Part shown: piece after piece, positions 6,553-15,958 of the stretch | How positions within the stretch are numbered: position 1 is the stretch's first letter | How the letters are laid out: each line of letters begins with the position of its first letter | Source: Burkholderia stagnalis | GTDB taxonomy: Bacteria > Pseudomonadota > Gammaproteobacteria > Burkholderiales > Burkholderiaceae | Direction: 5' to 3' | DNA length: 64,000 nucleotides | Assembly (NCBI RefSeq): GCF_902830275.1 | Contig: NZ_CADESW010000029.1 | Location: forward strand, 18,591-82,590 | Program-made: the position numbers and the translations under genes | Notes under the pieces: generated by a model | Seen by the model: only the letters and a program-made list of their open reading frames with translations | The model's database searches: none | What the model was told of the DNA's origin: nothing

Positions 6553-8919
6553 ATGAGCCGTCAACGTGGCGAAGGCAGGTCGTATCACCCGCGAATGCCC
6601 GATCGTTCGTCGCCGGGCGCGCATCTTGCGCACGGCGCGAAAGAACCGCTGCGCGACCCCGTCTGCGGGATGAACGTGACCGAGGCATCACGCTTTCACG
6701 GCGAGCACGACGGTATGCACTACTACTTCTGCAGCGACGCCTGCCTGACGAAGTTTCGAGTGGCCCCGGGAAAGTACGTCGTCACCCCGCCCGCAGATGC
6801 GGCGATGACAGTGCCGCAGGGCACGATCTACACGTGCCCGATGCATCCGGAGATCCGCCAGGACCATCCTGGACAGTGCCCCAGGTGCGGCATGACGCTG
6901 GAGCCGGTTCTGCCCGACATCGACGCTCGCGAGAGCCCGGAACTGGTCGATTTTCGGCGTCGCTTCTGGTGGACACTCCCGCTGACCGGCACCGTCTTCG
7001 TGCTGGCGATGGTTGGCCATCGGCTCGGATCGGTGTCCGCGTCGACCGGGAACTGGGTCGAGCTTCTCCTCGCCACGCCGGTCGTTCTATGGGCCGGCTT
7101 CCCGTTCTTCGAGCGGTGCGTGCGTTCGTTCCTCGACCGCAGTCCGAACATGTGGACCCTCATTGGTCTCGGCACGGGTGCTGCCTACATCTACAGCGTC
7201 GTCGCCACCGTCTTTCCGCGCGCGTTTCCCGCGACATATCGCGCCCACGGCCAAGTCGGCGTCTATTTCGAAGCCGCGGCGGTCATCATTTCGCTCACGC
7301 TGCTCGGGCAGCTTCTCGAGTTGAGGGCACGCTCGCAAACGTCTGCCGCCATCAAGGCGCTTCTCGGGCTCGCGCCCAAGACCGCCCGACGCATCAACCA
7401 GGACGGTTCCGAGGACGATGCGCCGTTATCCGACGTGCGTGTGGGAGACATGCTTCGAGTCCGGCCAGGCGAGAAAGTCCCCGTTGATGGCGTCGTCACT
7501 GCGGGTTCGAGTTCGCTTGACGAATCCATGATTACCGGGGAATCCGTCCCCGTGACGAAGCGCGTTGGCGATCATGTCATTGGTGCGACCATGAACGCGT
7601 CGGGCACGCTGGTCATCCGGTCGGAAAAGGTCGGCTCCCAGACCGTGCTGTCGCAGATCGTGCAAATGGTCGCGCAGGCGCAGCGGTCCCGGGCCCCTAT
7701 GCAGCGGATGGCCGACAAGGTGGCTGGCGTCTTCGTCGTGGCGGTCGTCGGCATTGCGCTGCTGACGTTCCTGGTGTGGGGGCTGCTTGGGCCCGATCCA
7801 GGCTGGATATTTGGCCTCATCAATGCAGTCGCGGTCCTCATCATCGCGTGCCCCTGCGCGCTTGGACTCGCCACGCCGATGTCGATCATGGTCGCCAGCG
7901 GCAAGGGCGCCTCGAACGGCGTGCTCTACCGCGACGCGGCGGCCATCGAGAATCTGCGCAAGGTCGACGTACTGATCGTCGACAAGACGGGAACGCTGAC
8001 CGAGGGGCGCCCGGCGTTCGAACGGGCCGCAGGCATCGACGGCTACACGGCCGATGAGGTACTTCGGCTGGCGGCCAGTCTTGACCAGGGAAGCGAGCAT
8101 CCCCTGGCTGCCGCGATCGTCGCGGCAGCCCGTGACAAAAACATGGCCCTGGACCCCGCCGAGGGCTTCGAATCCGCGACAGGCATAGGCGTGCGGGCAC
8201 GCGTTGCCGGCCGAACACTGGCATTGGGCAACACGGCGCTGATGCACGCCGATTCCGTATCCGTCGAGTCGCTCGCCAACGAAGCGGACAGCATGCGAGC
8301 ACAAGGGGCTAGCGTCATGTATCTGGCGGTGAACGGACGCCTGGCCGGGCTCCTGGCCGTCGCCGACCCGATCAAGGCGACGACGCCGGAAGCACTCGCG
8401 ACGTTGAAGGAAAGCGGCATGCGTGTCGTGATGGCGACCGGCGACGGCGTGGTGACGGCCAGGGCCGTTGCCGAGAAGCTCGGCCTCGACGAATTTCATG
8501 GTGAAGTCAAGCCGGTGGGCAAGCTCGATTTGGTGACGATGTTTCAGCAGGCGGGACATGTCGTGGCCATGGCTGGAGACGGCATCAACGACGCGCCGGC
8601 GCTCGCGAAGGCCGACGTCGGCGTCGCCATGGGAACAGGCACGGACGTGGCGATGAACAGCGCGCAAGTTACGCTCGTGAAGGGCGACTTGCGCGGTATC
8701 GCGCGAGCTCGGGAGTTGTCCGAGGCAACGGTCGCCAACATGAAGCAGAACCTCGGCTTCGCGTTCGCATACAACGCGCTTGGCGTTCCTTTGGCTGCCG
8801 GGTTGCTTTATCCGTTCACCGGTTTGCTGCTGTCGCCGATGGTTGCGGCGTTGGCGATGAGCCTGAGTTCTGCGTCCGTCATCTCGAACGCGCTGCGGCT
8901 GCGAGACGTCAGGATTTAG
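6553..8919 (+). CDS. copA: Copper-type P1B ATPase with YHS and CxxC metal-binding domains
   Basis: 788 residues; the ATG follows AGGAG by 7 nt. The N-terminus has a YHS domain (RDPVCGMNVTEASRFHGEHDG...YYFCSDACLTKF), then a heavy-metal-binding motif (YTCPMHPEI...CPRCGM) in place of a classical HMA ferredoxin fold. The ATPase core is complete: TGES phosphatase loop, CPC in the transport helix (IIACPCALGLATP), phosphorylation DKTGT, HP motif (SEHPLAAAI) and the hinge GDGINDAPA. CPC with this N-terminus fits Cu(I) or Ag(I) export from the cytoplasm (CopA/CopB-like); specificity is inferred. It is the last gene of the module that starts with DUF2933, and control from the FNR-like box at 5074 would link copper export to low oxygen. 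Confidence 0.92.
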   Translation: MSRQRGEGRSYHPRMPDRSSPGAHLAHGAKEPLRDPVCGMNVTEASRFHGEHDGMHYYFCSDACLTKFRVAPGKYVVTPPADAAMTVPQGTIYTCPMHPEIRQDHPGQCPRCGMTLEPVLPDIDARESPELVDFRRRFWWTLPLTGTVFVLAMVGHRLGSVSASTGNWVELLLATPVVLWAGFPFFERCVRSFLDRSPNMWTLIGLGTGAAYIYSVVATVFPRAFPATYRAHGQVGVYFEAAAVIISLTLLGQLLELRARSQTSAAIKALLGLAPKTARRINQDGSEDDAPLSDVRVGDMLRVRPGEKVPVDGVVTAGSSSLDESMITGESVPVTKRVGDHVIGATMNASGTLVIRSEKVGSQTVLSQIVQMVAQAQRSRAPMQRMADKVAGVFVVAVVGIALLTFLVWGLLGPDPGWIFGLINAVAVLIIACPCALGLATPMSIMVASGKGASNGVLYRDAAAIENLRKVDVLIVDKTGTLTEGRPAFERAAGIDGYTADEVLRLAASLDQGSEHPLAAAIVAAARDKNMALDPAEGFESATGIGVRARVAGRTLALGNTALMHADSVSVESLANEADSMRAQGASVMYLAVNGRLAGLLAVADPIKATTPEALATLKESGMRVVMATGDGVVTARAVAEKLGLDEFHGEVKPVGKLDLVTMFQQAGHVVAMAGDGINDAPALAKADVGVAMGTGTDVAMNSAQVTLVKGDLRGIARARELSEATVANMKQNLGFAFAYNALGVPLAAGLLYPFTGLLLSPMVAALAMSLSSASVISNALRLRDVRI

Positions 8920-9296
8920 GACCGTCTGCCCGTTCCTGCGTCAGACCGCGCACTCGTCCCTGCCGAATACGCGACACCGCGCCGCAATCGATGGGTCGCG
9001 CCCGGAACAATGTCCCGCGCCGTTTTGCAGGTCAGGCGCGCGGCCGCCAGCCAGTCGAGATGCCGCACCTGTTCGAAGCGTCGCGGAGCGGGAAAGAATT
9101 GATCCCGGCCAGTCACGCGCCGGCGCGCTTCGCGCGCGCCGGACAACGATACGACGCCAGCCGCCGGCGCCCGGGTGGCGCGGCGATGTGCATCGTTCAG
9201 TTGATGCGTATCAACAGAAGGCCATCGCGGCTGCCTACGCTGAAAAGGTGGAAGACATCGCCCCGATGCACACACGTTCACCGATCGGAGGCCATC
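8920..9296. other. Intergenic region of 377 bp before a small membrane protein
   Basis: No coding sequence is convincing here. The only clear signal is the FNR-like dyad near the right end (9201-9214), listed separately. Long ORFs on both strands are frame shadows without ribosome sites or family signatures. Confidence 0.5.
9201..9214. promoter_or_regulatory. Consensus FNR/ANR box
   Basis: TTGATGCGTATCAA matches the E. coli FNR consensus TTGAT-N4-ATCAA exactly. It ends 82 bp upstream of the start of the small membrane-protein gene, the distance expected for a class II activator site with a leader of about 40 nt. Confidence 0.7.
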
Positions 9297-9644
9297 ATGC
9301 ATGCCGGACATCATTTCCTTCATGAACTTCGGCACGCGACGATGCCGACTTACTTTGTCTCCTATGTGTTCCCGCTGCTGCTCGTCGTCTACGAAACCTA
9401 CAGGATCGCGTATTGGGTCGGCAGGCATGGCTGGAACTTTGCCCAGTTGTCCCAGGCGGGCTACGAATTCACGCTGATGTTGATCGTGTTCGCGCTGCAG
9501 GTGATGCTCGACGGGGTGCTATTCATGGCCGCGTGGGTCAGCCGCCATCCTGACGTCGAGCATCGACACGCGAACATGATGTTCGGGATCGTGTGTTCGG
9601 CACTTGTCATTGCGTTCGATGTCGCGCTTCGGGCAGCATTCTGA
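9297..9644 (+). CDS. Small four-helix-type membrane protein of unknown function
   Basis: 115 residues from an ATG with GGAGG 6 nt upstream. Three hydrophobic segments are visible: TYFVSYVFPLLLVVYETYRIAYWV, FTLMLIVFALQVMLDGVLFMAAWV and ANMMFGIVCSALVIAFDVALRAAF. The N-terminus is His-rich (MHAGHHFLHELRH). I recognise no family. A consensus FNR box immediately upstream suggests expression under low oxygen. It is followed by a dehydrogenase stump on the same strand. Confidence 0.7.
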   Translation: MHAGHHFLHELRHATMPTYFVSYVFPLLLVVYETYRIAYWVGRHGWNFAQLSQAGYEFTLMLIVFALQVMLDGVLFMAAWVSRHPDVEHRHANMMFGIVCSALVIAFDVALRAAF

Positions 9645-9725
9645 ACCGTCGCAAGCGCTGCTTGCGCGTCCAGCAACCCTGGCGTCGAGAGGCATGAATG
9701 GCCGATTCGGCGACGCTGCGCGCAC

Positions 9726-10052
9726 ATGGAGGCGGAGACAATGCAGGATGCATTCGGCTTTGCAGATGAACTCGGGCCGACGAGAACGATCCACGTCCAC
9801 GATTCGTCGATTGGCCTCAGGGCGATACTGGTCATCGACAACGTCGCCGCCGGCCCTGCTATCGGAGGCTTGCGCATTGCTCCGGACGTCAGTGCCGAGG
9901 AGTGCTTTCGCCTCGCGCGCGCCATGACGTTCAAGAACGCCGCGGCGGGGCTCGCCCACGGCGGCGGGAAGGTCGTGCTCTACGGCGATCCCAAGATGCC
10001 TCGCGAGGACAAGGAGCACCTGATCGATGAACGCTACGCTTGCGTCCGATGA
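9726..10052 (+). pseudogene. N-terminal stump of Glu/Leu/Phe/Val dehydrogenase
   Basis: 108 codons resemble the dimerisation/substrate-binding N-terminus of amino-acid dehydrogenases: SIGLRAILVIDNVAAGPAIGGLRI, RLARAMTFKNAAAGLAHGGGKVVLYGDP. The catalytic-lysine region (K in MTFKNAAAGL and GGGK) is present. The protein then stops at DERYACVR, where about 250 more residues including the NAD-binding Rossmann domain would follow. The last 26 bp overlap the start of the UbiB-type gene, so a deletion seems to have joined the stump to that gene. It may still be translated, and its AAGGAG (codons for K-E) serves as the ribosome site of the next gene. No enzyme activity is expected. Confidence 0.7.
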
Positions 10053-11721
10053 ACAACGGGAAGAGCGACCGGCCGCGGCTCGGCTGCCGCGGCTCGTCCA
10101 GATACTTCGCGCATTGGCTGGCGCCGGCTGGGCGCATTGCGTGGAGAGGCTGCACGTTGGACAAGACGTGATCGACGCAGCCACGAAGGAATTACAGCCG
10201 GGCGATCGCGACGCCGTCCGCTTTCGGAATATGCTCGAACAGCTCGGGCCTGCGTTCGTGAAGTTCGGTCAGTTGCTGAGCCTGCGGCGCGATCTCCTTC
10301 CCGAAACGTGGATCGATGAGTTGCAGCGGCTTCAGGACCAGGTCGCCGTGTTCCCCGGCGCTCGGGCAATCTCGATCATCGAGCACGAACTGGGCCGCCC
10401 GATCGGCCAGTTGTACGCCGAGTTCGACGAAGCGCCGCTCGCCGCCGCGTCGATAGGACAGGTTCATGGGGCACGACTCGACGATGGCGCGAACGTGGTC
10501 GTCAAGGTGCAGCGCCCCGGGATTGAACCGGTCATCCACGCCGACGTCAGCATCATGCGCTTTCTCGCACGTCAACTGGAATGCTACGTGCCCGAGAGCC
10601 GTCGGTTCGGCCCGACCGATCTTGTCGAGGAATTCGCCCGGCTCATTGCGGACGAACTCGATTATCAGACGGAAGGCCGAAACGGCGATCGATTGAGAGC
10701 CGACTTCATCGATGATCCTGACATCTTCGTACCGCGTATCTGTTGGGAGCTGACCAGTCGACGCGTGCTCACGATGGAGCGAAGCGTGGGGCACAAGCTC
10801 GTGCAGCTGCCGCTTCGGGACACGCGGGAGCGGCAGCGACTGGCCGGGGTGCTGATGGAGTCATTCCTCAAGCAAGTTTTCGAACACGGCTTTTTTCACG
10901 GAGATCCGCATCCGGGCAATGTGTTCGTGTCGGCAGACGGGCGATTGTGCTTCCACGATTTCGGCATCATGGGCGAACTGTCGGCACGCGATCAAGGTGC
11001 GCTCGCCGAGCTGATTCTGGCGGTAGGCTCGGGTGATATCTCGTTGATGATCGATGCCTATTTCGAGATGGGCATCGCCGCGGCCGGGGTGGATCGAGAG
11101 GCCCTCAAGCGCGACGCGTCGGACGCGCTCGACGCGTACTACAAGGCAGCCGGCAAGGGCTACTCGTTCAGCGAGATCGTGCGTCAATTCCTGCAACTCA
11201 GCCGACGGCACGCGATCAGGGTGCCGCGCCAGTTCCTGCTGGTGGGCAAAGCCTTCATGCTGGTCGAGGCGCAAGCCGTGGCGCTCGATTCCAGCTTCAA
11301 TGCGCTGCGTATCCTGCGCGACTACCTTCCGCGCTTGCTGGGGCGCCATGCGCTCGCGGCATTGACGCATGCCCCGGAATCGCCCGGCCTTTTCCGGATG
11401 ATTCGCTCGCTGCATCGCGCCGCCGTCAATTTTCCCGACATCCTGAATCGCGCGGTCGATGTGCTGGGAAGCGGGAAAGCGACGCTGCGCGTCGAGCACG
11501 ACCAGCTCCAGACGCTCGAGGCCCATCTCGACCGCGCGAGCAATCGCCTCAGCCTGAGCCTGATCATCGCGTCTGTCGTCGTCGGTTCGTCGATTGTCAC
11601 GACATTCCACACCGGGCCCCACTATGCCGGCATCTCGCTATTGGGGCTGAGCGGTTTTGTGGTCGCCGCCGTGATGGGGATGGCGTGGGCCATTGCCATT
11701 TTTCGGTCGGGGAGGTTCTGA
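10027..11721 (+). CDS. UbiB/ABC1 (ADCK) family atypical kinase
   Basis: 564 residues. The ATG follows AAGGAG by 10 nt, inside the dehydrogenase stump. Family motifs are complete: KxGQ region LGPAFVKFGQLLSLRRDLLP, Ala-rich loop APLAAASIGQVHGARL, lysine in VVVKVQRPG, catalytic loop HGFFHGDPHPGNVFV and metal-binding FHDFGIMG. Two hydrophobic segments close the C-terminus (LSLIIASVVVGSSIVTTF and ISLLGLSGFVVAAVMGMAWAIAIF), as in UbiB. Relatives act as ATPases needed for ubiquinone synthesis or lipid handling at the inner membrane. A second copy outside the ubi locus and inside a low-oxygen island suggests a conditional role; the substrate is unknown. Confidence 0.88.
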   Translation: MNATLASDEQREERPAAARLPRLVQILRALAGAGWAHCVERLHVGQDVIDAATKELQPGDRDAVRFRNMLEQLGPAFVKFGQLLSLRRDLLPETWIDELQRLQDQVAVFPGARAISIIEHELGRPIGQLYAEFDEAPLAAASIGQVHGARLDDGANVVVKVQRPGIEPVIHADVSIMRFLARQLECYVPESRRFGPTDLVEEFARLIADELDYQTEGRNGDRLRADFIDDPDIFVPRICWELTSRRVLTMERSVGHKLVQLPLRDTRERQRLAGVLMESFLKQVFEHGFFHGDPHPGNVFVSADGRLCFHDFGIMGELSARDQGALAELILAVGSGDISLMIDAYFEMGIAAAGVDREALKRDASDALDAYYKAAGKGYSFSEIVRQFLQLSRRHAIRVPRQFLLVGKAFMLVEAQAVALDSSFNALRILRDYLPRLLGRHALAALTHAPESPGLFRMIRSLHRAAVNFPDILNRAVDVLGSGKATLRVEHDQLQTLEAHLDRASNRLSLSLIIASVVVGSSIVTTFHTGPHYAGISLLGLSGFVVAAVMGMAWAIAIFRSGRF

Positions 11722-11726
11722 GCGAA

Positions 11727-14441
11727 CTACGTCACGCGCGATGAGGTTCCCTCGTCCACTGCGGCCCCGCCGCCCGCAACGCCGCCGGGGAGCTTGTTCA
11801 GCCGGACTGCCACCACCTTGTATTCGGGTGTATCGACCAAGCGGTCGCGCACGGGCGAAGTCAATCGGTTGATAAACAGATCGGGGCGATGGAAGGTCGC
11901 GAACAATTGCCCTTCACGTACGGCAGGGCTGATGTGGACTGGCAGTGTCGACGTTCCGTAGCGGCTCGACACACATACCCTTTCGCCTTCGACCACGCCA
12001 TGGCGCATCGCATCCTCCGCTGCCATGTCCAGTGTGTCGGACGGCCGCAAGGTGGCATTGCTGGTCCGGTAGCTCATCGTGCCCGCGTTGAAGTGGTGCA
12101 GCGTGCGGCCGGTCGTCAGCAGCAGAGGATAGTCGTCGTCGGTTTTCTCGATCGTCGGAACGTAGTCGATCATGGCCAGCGTCGCGGTCTTGCCGCCAAC
12201 GAAATGCGCCTGATGCAGCACCGGAGTACCCGGGTGGTGTTCATCCGGACATGGCCAATGCAGGTCTTCGCGTTCCAGCCGCGAATACCCGAGCCCCATT
12301 GCATCGGGCCACAGCGCACGCACCTCGTCCCAGATTGCCTGCGGCCCGGTGAACTCGAAGCCGTGCGGCTTACCCAAGCGAGCAGCCAGCGCCTGGATGA
12401 TCCACCAGTCCGGACGGGCCTCACCCGGTGGGGCTACGGCGGCGCGGATGCGCTGCACGCGCCGGTCGGAATTCATGAAGGTGCCGTCCTTCTCGAAGAA
12501 TGAGGCGGCCGGAAGAAAGACCGTGCCGAATGCCTCGGCCGTTTGATTAAGGAACAGGTCCTGTACGACCACCAGATCGAGCGCACCCAATGCCGCGGCG
12601 GTGTCGTTTGCCTTCGGCAGCGAAAGATAAATGTCGTAGCCCATCACGCAAAGGGCCTTGAGCCGGCCGGCCCGGGCCGCGTCGATCATTTCGAGCAGGT
12701 TGAGACCATGGCGCGACGGCAGCGTGACACCCCACATCCGTTCGAAGCGCTCGCCGGCCCTGTTGATTGCCTGTGCCCCCGTCAAAGACGCCGGGTCGCA
12801 ACCCATCTGCGCCGCCCCCTGCACGTTGTTCTGACCACGTAACGGATTGATGCCTGAGCCCGGCCGGCCCAGGTTGCCGGTCAGCAGCGCCAGATTGATC
12901 AGCGCCATCACGCCCTCGCTTCCCTGGAGATGCTCGGTCAAGCCGAGGCCATGAAAGCACATCGATGGCCTGCCGCCGGCATAGAGCCGCGCGGCCGCGC
13001 GGATTGCCGCGGCGGATACGCCACAAGCCTCCGCCACGGTTTCGGCGGAATATCGGGCGACATGCGCGGTAAAGGCATCCAGGCCGGCTACGCGCTCGGC
13101 CAGGAACGCGTGATCGACGAGCCCTTCCTCGATCAGCGTGGCGGCGAGCGCGTTCAACAGGGGCACGTTGTGACCAGGGCGCACCGCGAGGTGCACGTCG
13201 GCCAGCGCCGCCAGCTCGGTACGACGCGGATCGATGACCACGAGGGGCGCGCCCTCGAGCACCGCTTGCTTGATGCGGGCGCCCACCACCGGATGGTTCT
13301 CGGTCGGGTTTGCTCCGCAAATCAGAAAGGCCTTTGCCAGCTCGATGTCGTCGAAGCTGTTCGTGGCCGCGCCGACGCCAAGCATGGTCTTGAGTGCCTT
13401 GGCACTGGGCGTGTGGCACACCCGTGCGCAGCAATCGACGTTGTGGGTGCCAAGCACCACGCGGGCGAACTTCTGCGCGAGGTAATTTTCCTCGTTGGTC
13501 GCCCGTGCCGAGCCGAGCATGCCGACCGCATCCGGTCCGTCACGCGCGACAATCTCCCGTAGCCGCGCGGCGGTGAAGTCGAGCGCCTCGTCCCAGGTCG
13601 TCGGATGCCATGTGCCGTCACGGCGGATCATCGGCCGCGTGATGCGGTCCGCCGCATGGTTGAACTCGAACGCATAGCGCCCCTTCACGCAAAGGTGGCC
13701 GCGATTGACCGGGCTGTCGGCTGGCCGCACCGCCACCACGCGTCCATTTGCAGTCCCGACGTTCATCTGGCAGCCCACGGCGCAATACACGCAGGTGCTA
13801 CGCGTCCACGCGGTCGGCTCGACACGGACTCGTTTGTCGAACAAGGCGCCGCTTGGGCAACTGTCCACGCAGGCCCCACAACTCACGCAGCCTCCGGCAA
13901 GGAGCGTCGGCCCTTTTCCCGTCGCGATGCGCGTGGCCTCGCCGCGTCCCCACGCCTCCCAAACGAATTGACCTTGAATTTCCTCGCAGATGCGGATACA
14001 CCGCTCGCAATAGATGCAGCGCTCCATCGCCACGCCGAGATAAGGGTGAGTGTCGTCCTGAAACAGTCCATCTTCCCGCCTCTCCCCCGGCTGAACGCCA
14101 TATTCCGCGAGCAGGCGACGGAACGGATGCTGCGGCTCGGCGGCGCATGCGGCTATCGGGTAATGCGCGACGAGCAGCTCGAGATTCGTACGGCGCAGCG
14201 CATCGAGGGATTTGCTGCGGGTGCGCACAATCAAGCCATCCTCAACCGTGAACGAGCAGCTTGCAACGGGGAGAGCCTGGCCCTCCAGTTCCACCACGCA
14301 CAATCGGCAGGTTCCGAATGGCCTCAGGCGCTTGTCGTGGCACAAATGCGGAACCGTCGCACCCGCTTCTGCCAGGGCGTCGATGAGCAGCGTGCCGTCC
14401 GTCACTTCGTGCCGGACGCCGTCGATGGTCAGCCAAGCCAT
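11727..14441 (-). CDS. fdsA: NAD-linked formate dehydrogenase, alpha (Mo/W-bis-MGD) subunit
   Basis: 904 residues from the ATG that overlaps the fdsB end by 13 bp (MAWLTIDGVRHEV). Domains in order: 2Fe-2S ferredoxin fold (C34, C45, C48, C62), NuoG-like linker, two 4Fe-4S clusters (CIYCERCIRICEE and CVSCGACVDSCPSGA), the Mo-enzyme 4Fe-4S (CVYCAVGCQ...LCVKGR) and the catalytic bis-MGD domain. The active-site loop is CCARVCHTPS, so this is a cysteine, not selenocysteine, enzyme. The C-terminal MopB-binding domain (TTGRTLHHFNAGTMSYRT) is present. It oxidises formate to CO2 in the cytoplasm and passes electrons to FdsB and NAD. No fdsG, fdsC/fdhD or fdsD is adjacent. Confidence 0.9.
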   Translation of the reverse strand: MAWLTIDGVRHEVTDGTLLIDALAEAGATVPHLCHDKRLRPFGTCRLCVVELEGQALPVASCSFTVEDGLIVRTRSKSLDALRRTNLELLVAHYPIAACAAEPQHPFRRLLAEYGVQPGERREDGLFQDDTHPYLGVAMERCIYCERCIRICEEIQGQFVWEAWGRGEATRIATGKGPTLLAGGCVSCGACVDSCPSGALFDKRVRVEPTAWTRSTCVYCAVGCQMNVGTANGRVVAVRPADSPVNRGHLCVKGRYAFEFNHAADRITRPMIRRDGTWHPTTWDEALDFTAARLREIVARDGPDAVGMLGSARATNEENYLAQKFARVVLGTHNVDCCARVCHTPSAKALKTMLGVGAATNSFDDIELAKAFLICGANPTENHPVVGARIKQAVLEGAPLVVIDPRRTELAALADVHLAVRPGHNVPLLNALAATLIEEGLVDHAFLAERVAGLDAFTAHVARYSAETVAEACGVSAAAIRAAARLYAGGRPSMCFHGLGLTEHLQGSEGVMALINLALLTGNLGRPGSGINPLRGQNNVQGAAQMGCDPASLTGAQAINRAGERFERMWGVTLPSRHGLNLLEMIDAARAGRLKALCVMGYDIYLSLPKANDTAAALGALDLVVVQDLFLNQTAEAFGTVFLPAASFFEKDGTFMNSDRRVQRIRAAVAPPGEARPDWWIIQALAARLGKPHGFEFTGPQAIWDEVRALWPDAMGLGYSRLEREDLHWPCPDEHHPGTPVLHQAHFVGGKTATLAMIDYVPTIEKTDDDYPLLLTTGRTLHHFNAGTMSYRTSNATLRPSDTLDMAAEDAMRHGVVEGERVCVSSRYGTSTLPVHISPAVREGQLFATFHRPDLFINRLTSPVRDRLVDTPEYKVVAVRLNKLPGGVAGGGAAVDEGTSSRVT

Positions 14442-15880
14442 GGTTTCAGCTCCGCCCGGTAGTGCCGCTTCACCGACTCGGCGAACTCCGCCAACCCACG
14501 CCCATGGCCGCACAAGCTTGTCGCTGCAAGTGCGTCGATGATTTTCTGATAACGCGCACCGTCGATCGATGCGCCTGCCGGAACGGCATCGACCATAGCC
14601 GCCAACGCGGGCGTGCCGAAGTGACAGGGCGTGCACGCGCCACAGGACTCGCGCGCGCCAAACCGGAACACCTCTGCGATGATGTTCATGATCGACGTGT
14701 CGTCGGAAAACGCGACGACACCGCCATGCCCGACCGCGCAATCGATCGCCCGCATTTCTTCGTAACCGAGCCGAGTGGCCAACAGCTCCGGCGGCACGAT
14801 GCCTGCGAGCGGTCCGCCGACCATGAGACCTTTGAGGTTGCCACGGCGCAAACCTTGACCCAGGTGATCAACGATATCCGCCAACGAGATGCCGAACTCG
14901 ACTTCGTAAAGCCCCGGACGGCGAAACAGGGAATTGAGCGAGAGCAGCTTGGTGCCACGGCTGCGGGAGAATCCGAGTTCGGCATAGGCTGCTGCGCCTT
15001 CCGTCACGATCCACGGCACCGAGCACAGGGTTTCCACGTTGTGCACCAGCGTGGGGGCGCCGAAGAGCCCGTGCCGAGTGATCTGCGGGGGCCGTTGACG
15101 CGCTTCGGGACGGCGGCCCTCCAGTGCGTTCAGCAGCGAGGTCTCTTCCCCACAGAGATAGGCGCCTTGCCCCACAATCAGTTGAAGGTCAAATCCTGAC
15201 CCTAGCCACCCTGCCGCACGCGCTTGCTGCAGGGCTTGCGAGACGATTTGCGCAGCCAACGGGTACTCCTTGCGCACATAGATGAAACCTCGGCGCGCGC
15301 CCACGGCGTAGGCAGCGATCGCGGCACCTTCAATTACCCGAAATGGATCGTCTTCGAGCAGGAAACGATCGGAAAATGCGCCAGGATCGCCTTCGTCAGC
15401 GTTGACAACCAGATATTTAGTGTCGGCCGGCTCATCGGCAACTGCCTGCCATTTGATCGCGGCCGGAAAGCCGGCTCCGCCGCGCCCTCGCAATCCGGAC
15501 TCGTGCAGCATTTGTATCAACGCGCCCGGCGCCGTGGTTTGCGCCCTGGCCAAGGCCAGACCGCCGCCGTGTTCACGATACACGGTCATGTCCCGGACGC
15601 CGCCGATGAGCACGTTGCTCAGCAGCACGGTGCGACGGCCGTGACTCCTGGTGTTCGGTCGAATGTCATGCGCGCTGTCGCTGGGGCCGTCGTAGCATTT
15701 TCCCAGGCAGGAAACGGTCGGCTGTTGATCGATGGCGCGCTGCCAGACCGCTGGTCGGTCGGCGCGTGCGGCGAAGCAAGCCAAGCCGGCGCACGCGCAA
15801 TCGGTGATCGCGCTCTGGTCAAGGTGATAGAACGAATGTGCGGCGGCATGGCGTCGCAACTGCTTCACCTGAGTTCTCAT
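14429..15880 (-). CDS. fdsB: Formate dehydrogenase beta (NuoF-like, NAD/FMN) subunit with N-terminal 2Fe-2S domain
   Basis: 483 residues. The N-terminus (about 1-80) holds cysteines spaced like a thioredoxin-fold 2Fe-2S domain (CACAGLAC ... CLGKCYDGP). The rest is NuoF-like: FMN/NADH site GLRGRGGAGFPAAIKW and VVNADEGDPGAFSDR, GAYLCGEETSLLNALEGRRP, an SLBB-like part, and the 4Fe-4S motif ESCGACTPC ... SLCGHG. It takes electrons from FdsA and reduces NAD+. Only GGGGC lies before the ATG, so the start is chosen to keep the cysteine domain. It is the first gene of the two-gene unit, with an FNR-like half-conserved site 79 bp upstream. Confidence 0.88.
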   Translation of the reverse strand: MRTQVKQLRRHAAAHSFYHLDQSAITDCACAGLACFAARADRPAVWQRAIDQQPTVSCLGKCYDGPSDSAHDIRPNTRSHGRRTVLLSNVLIGGVRDMTVYREHGGGLALARAQTTAPGALIQMLHESGLRGRGGAGFPAAIKWQAVADEPADTKYLVVNADEGDPGAFSDRFLLEDDPFRVIEGAAIAAYAVGARRGFIYVRKEYPLAAQIVSQALQQARAAGWLGSGFDLQLIVGQGAYLCGEETSLLNALEGRRPEARQRPPQITRHGLFGAPTLVHNVETLCSVPWIVTEGAAAYAELGFSRSRGTKLLSLNSLFRRPGLYEVEFGISLADIVDHLGQGLRRGNLKGLMVGGPLAGIVPPELLATRLGYEEMRAIDCAVGHGGVVAFSDDTSIMNIIAEVFRFGARESCGACTPCHFGTPALAAMVDAVPAGASIDGARYQKIIDALAATSLCGHGRGLAEFAESVKRHYRAELKPWLG

Positions 15881-15958
15881 GAGAAAGCCCCGCGGTACCC
15901 GGCTCGCGTTACGTCGATCGACGTGTTGCCCACCCTACCTCCGCGAAATGGCGGTGCG

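Noticed and set aside
12043..13434. Overlapping minus- and plus-strand ORFs inside fdsA
   Set aside because: fdsA is continuous through this interval with intact molybdoenzyme motifs; the others are shadows.
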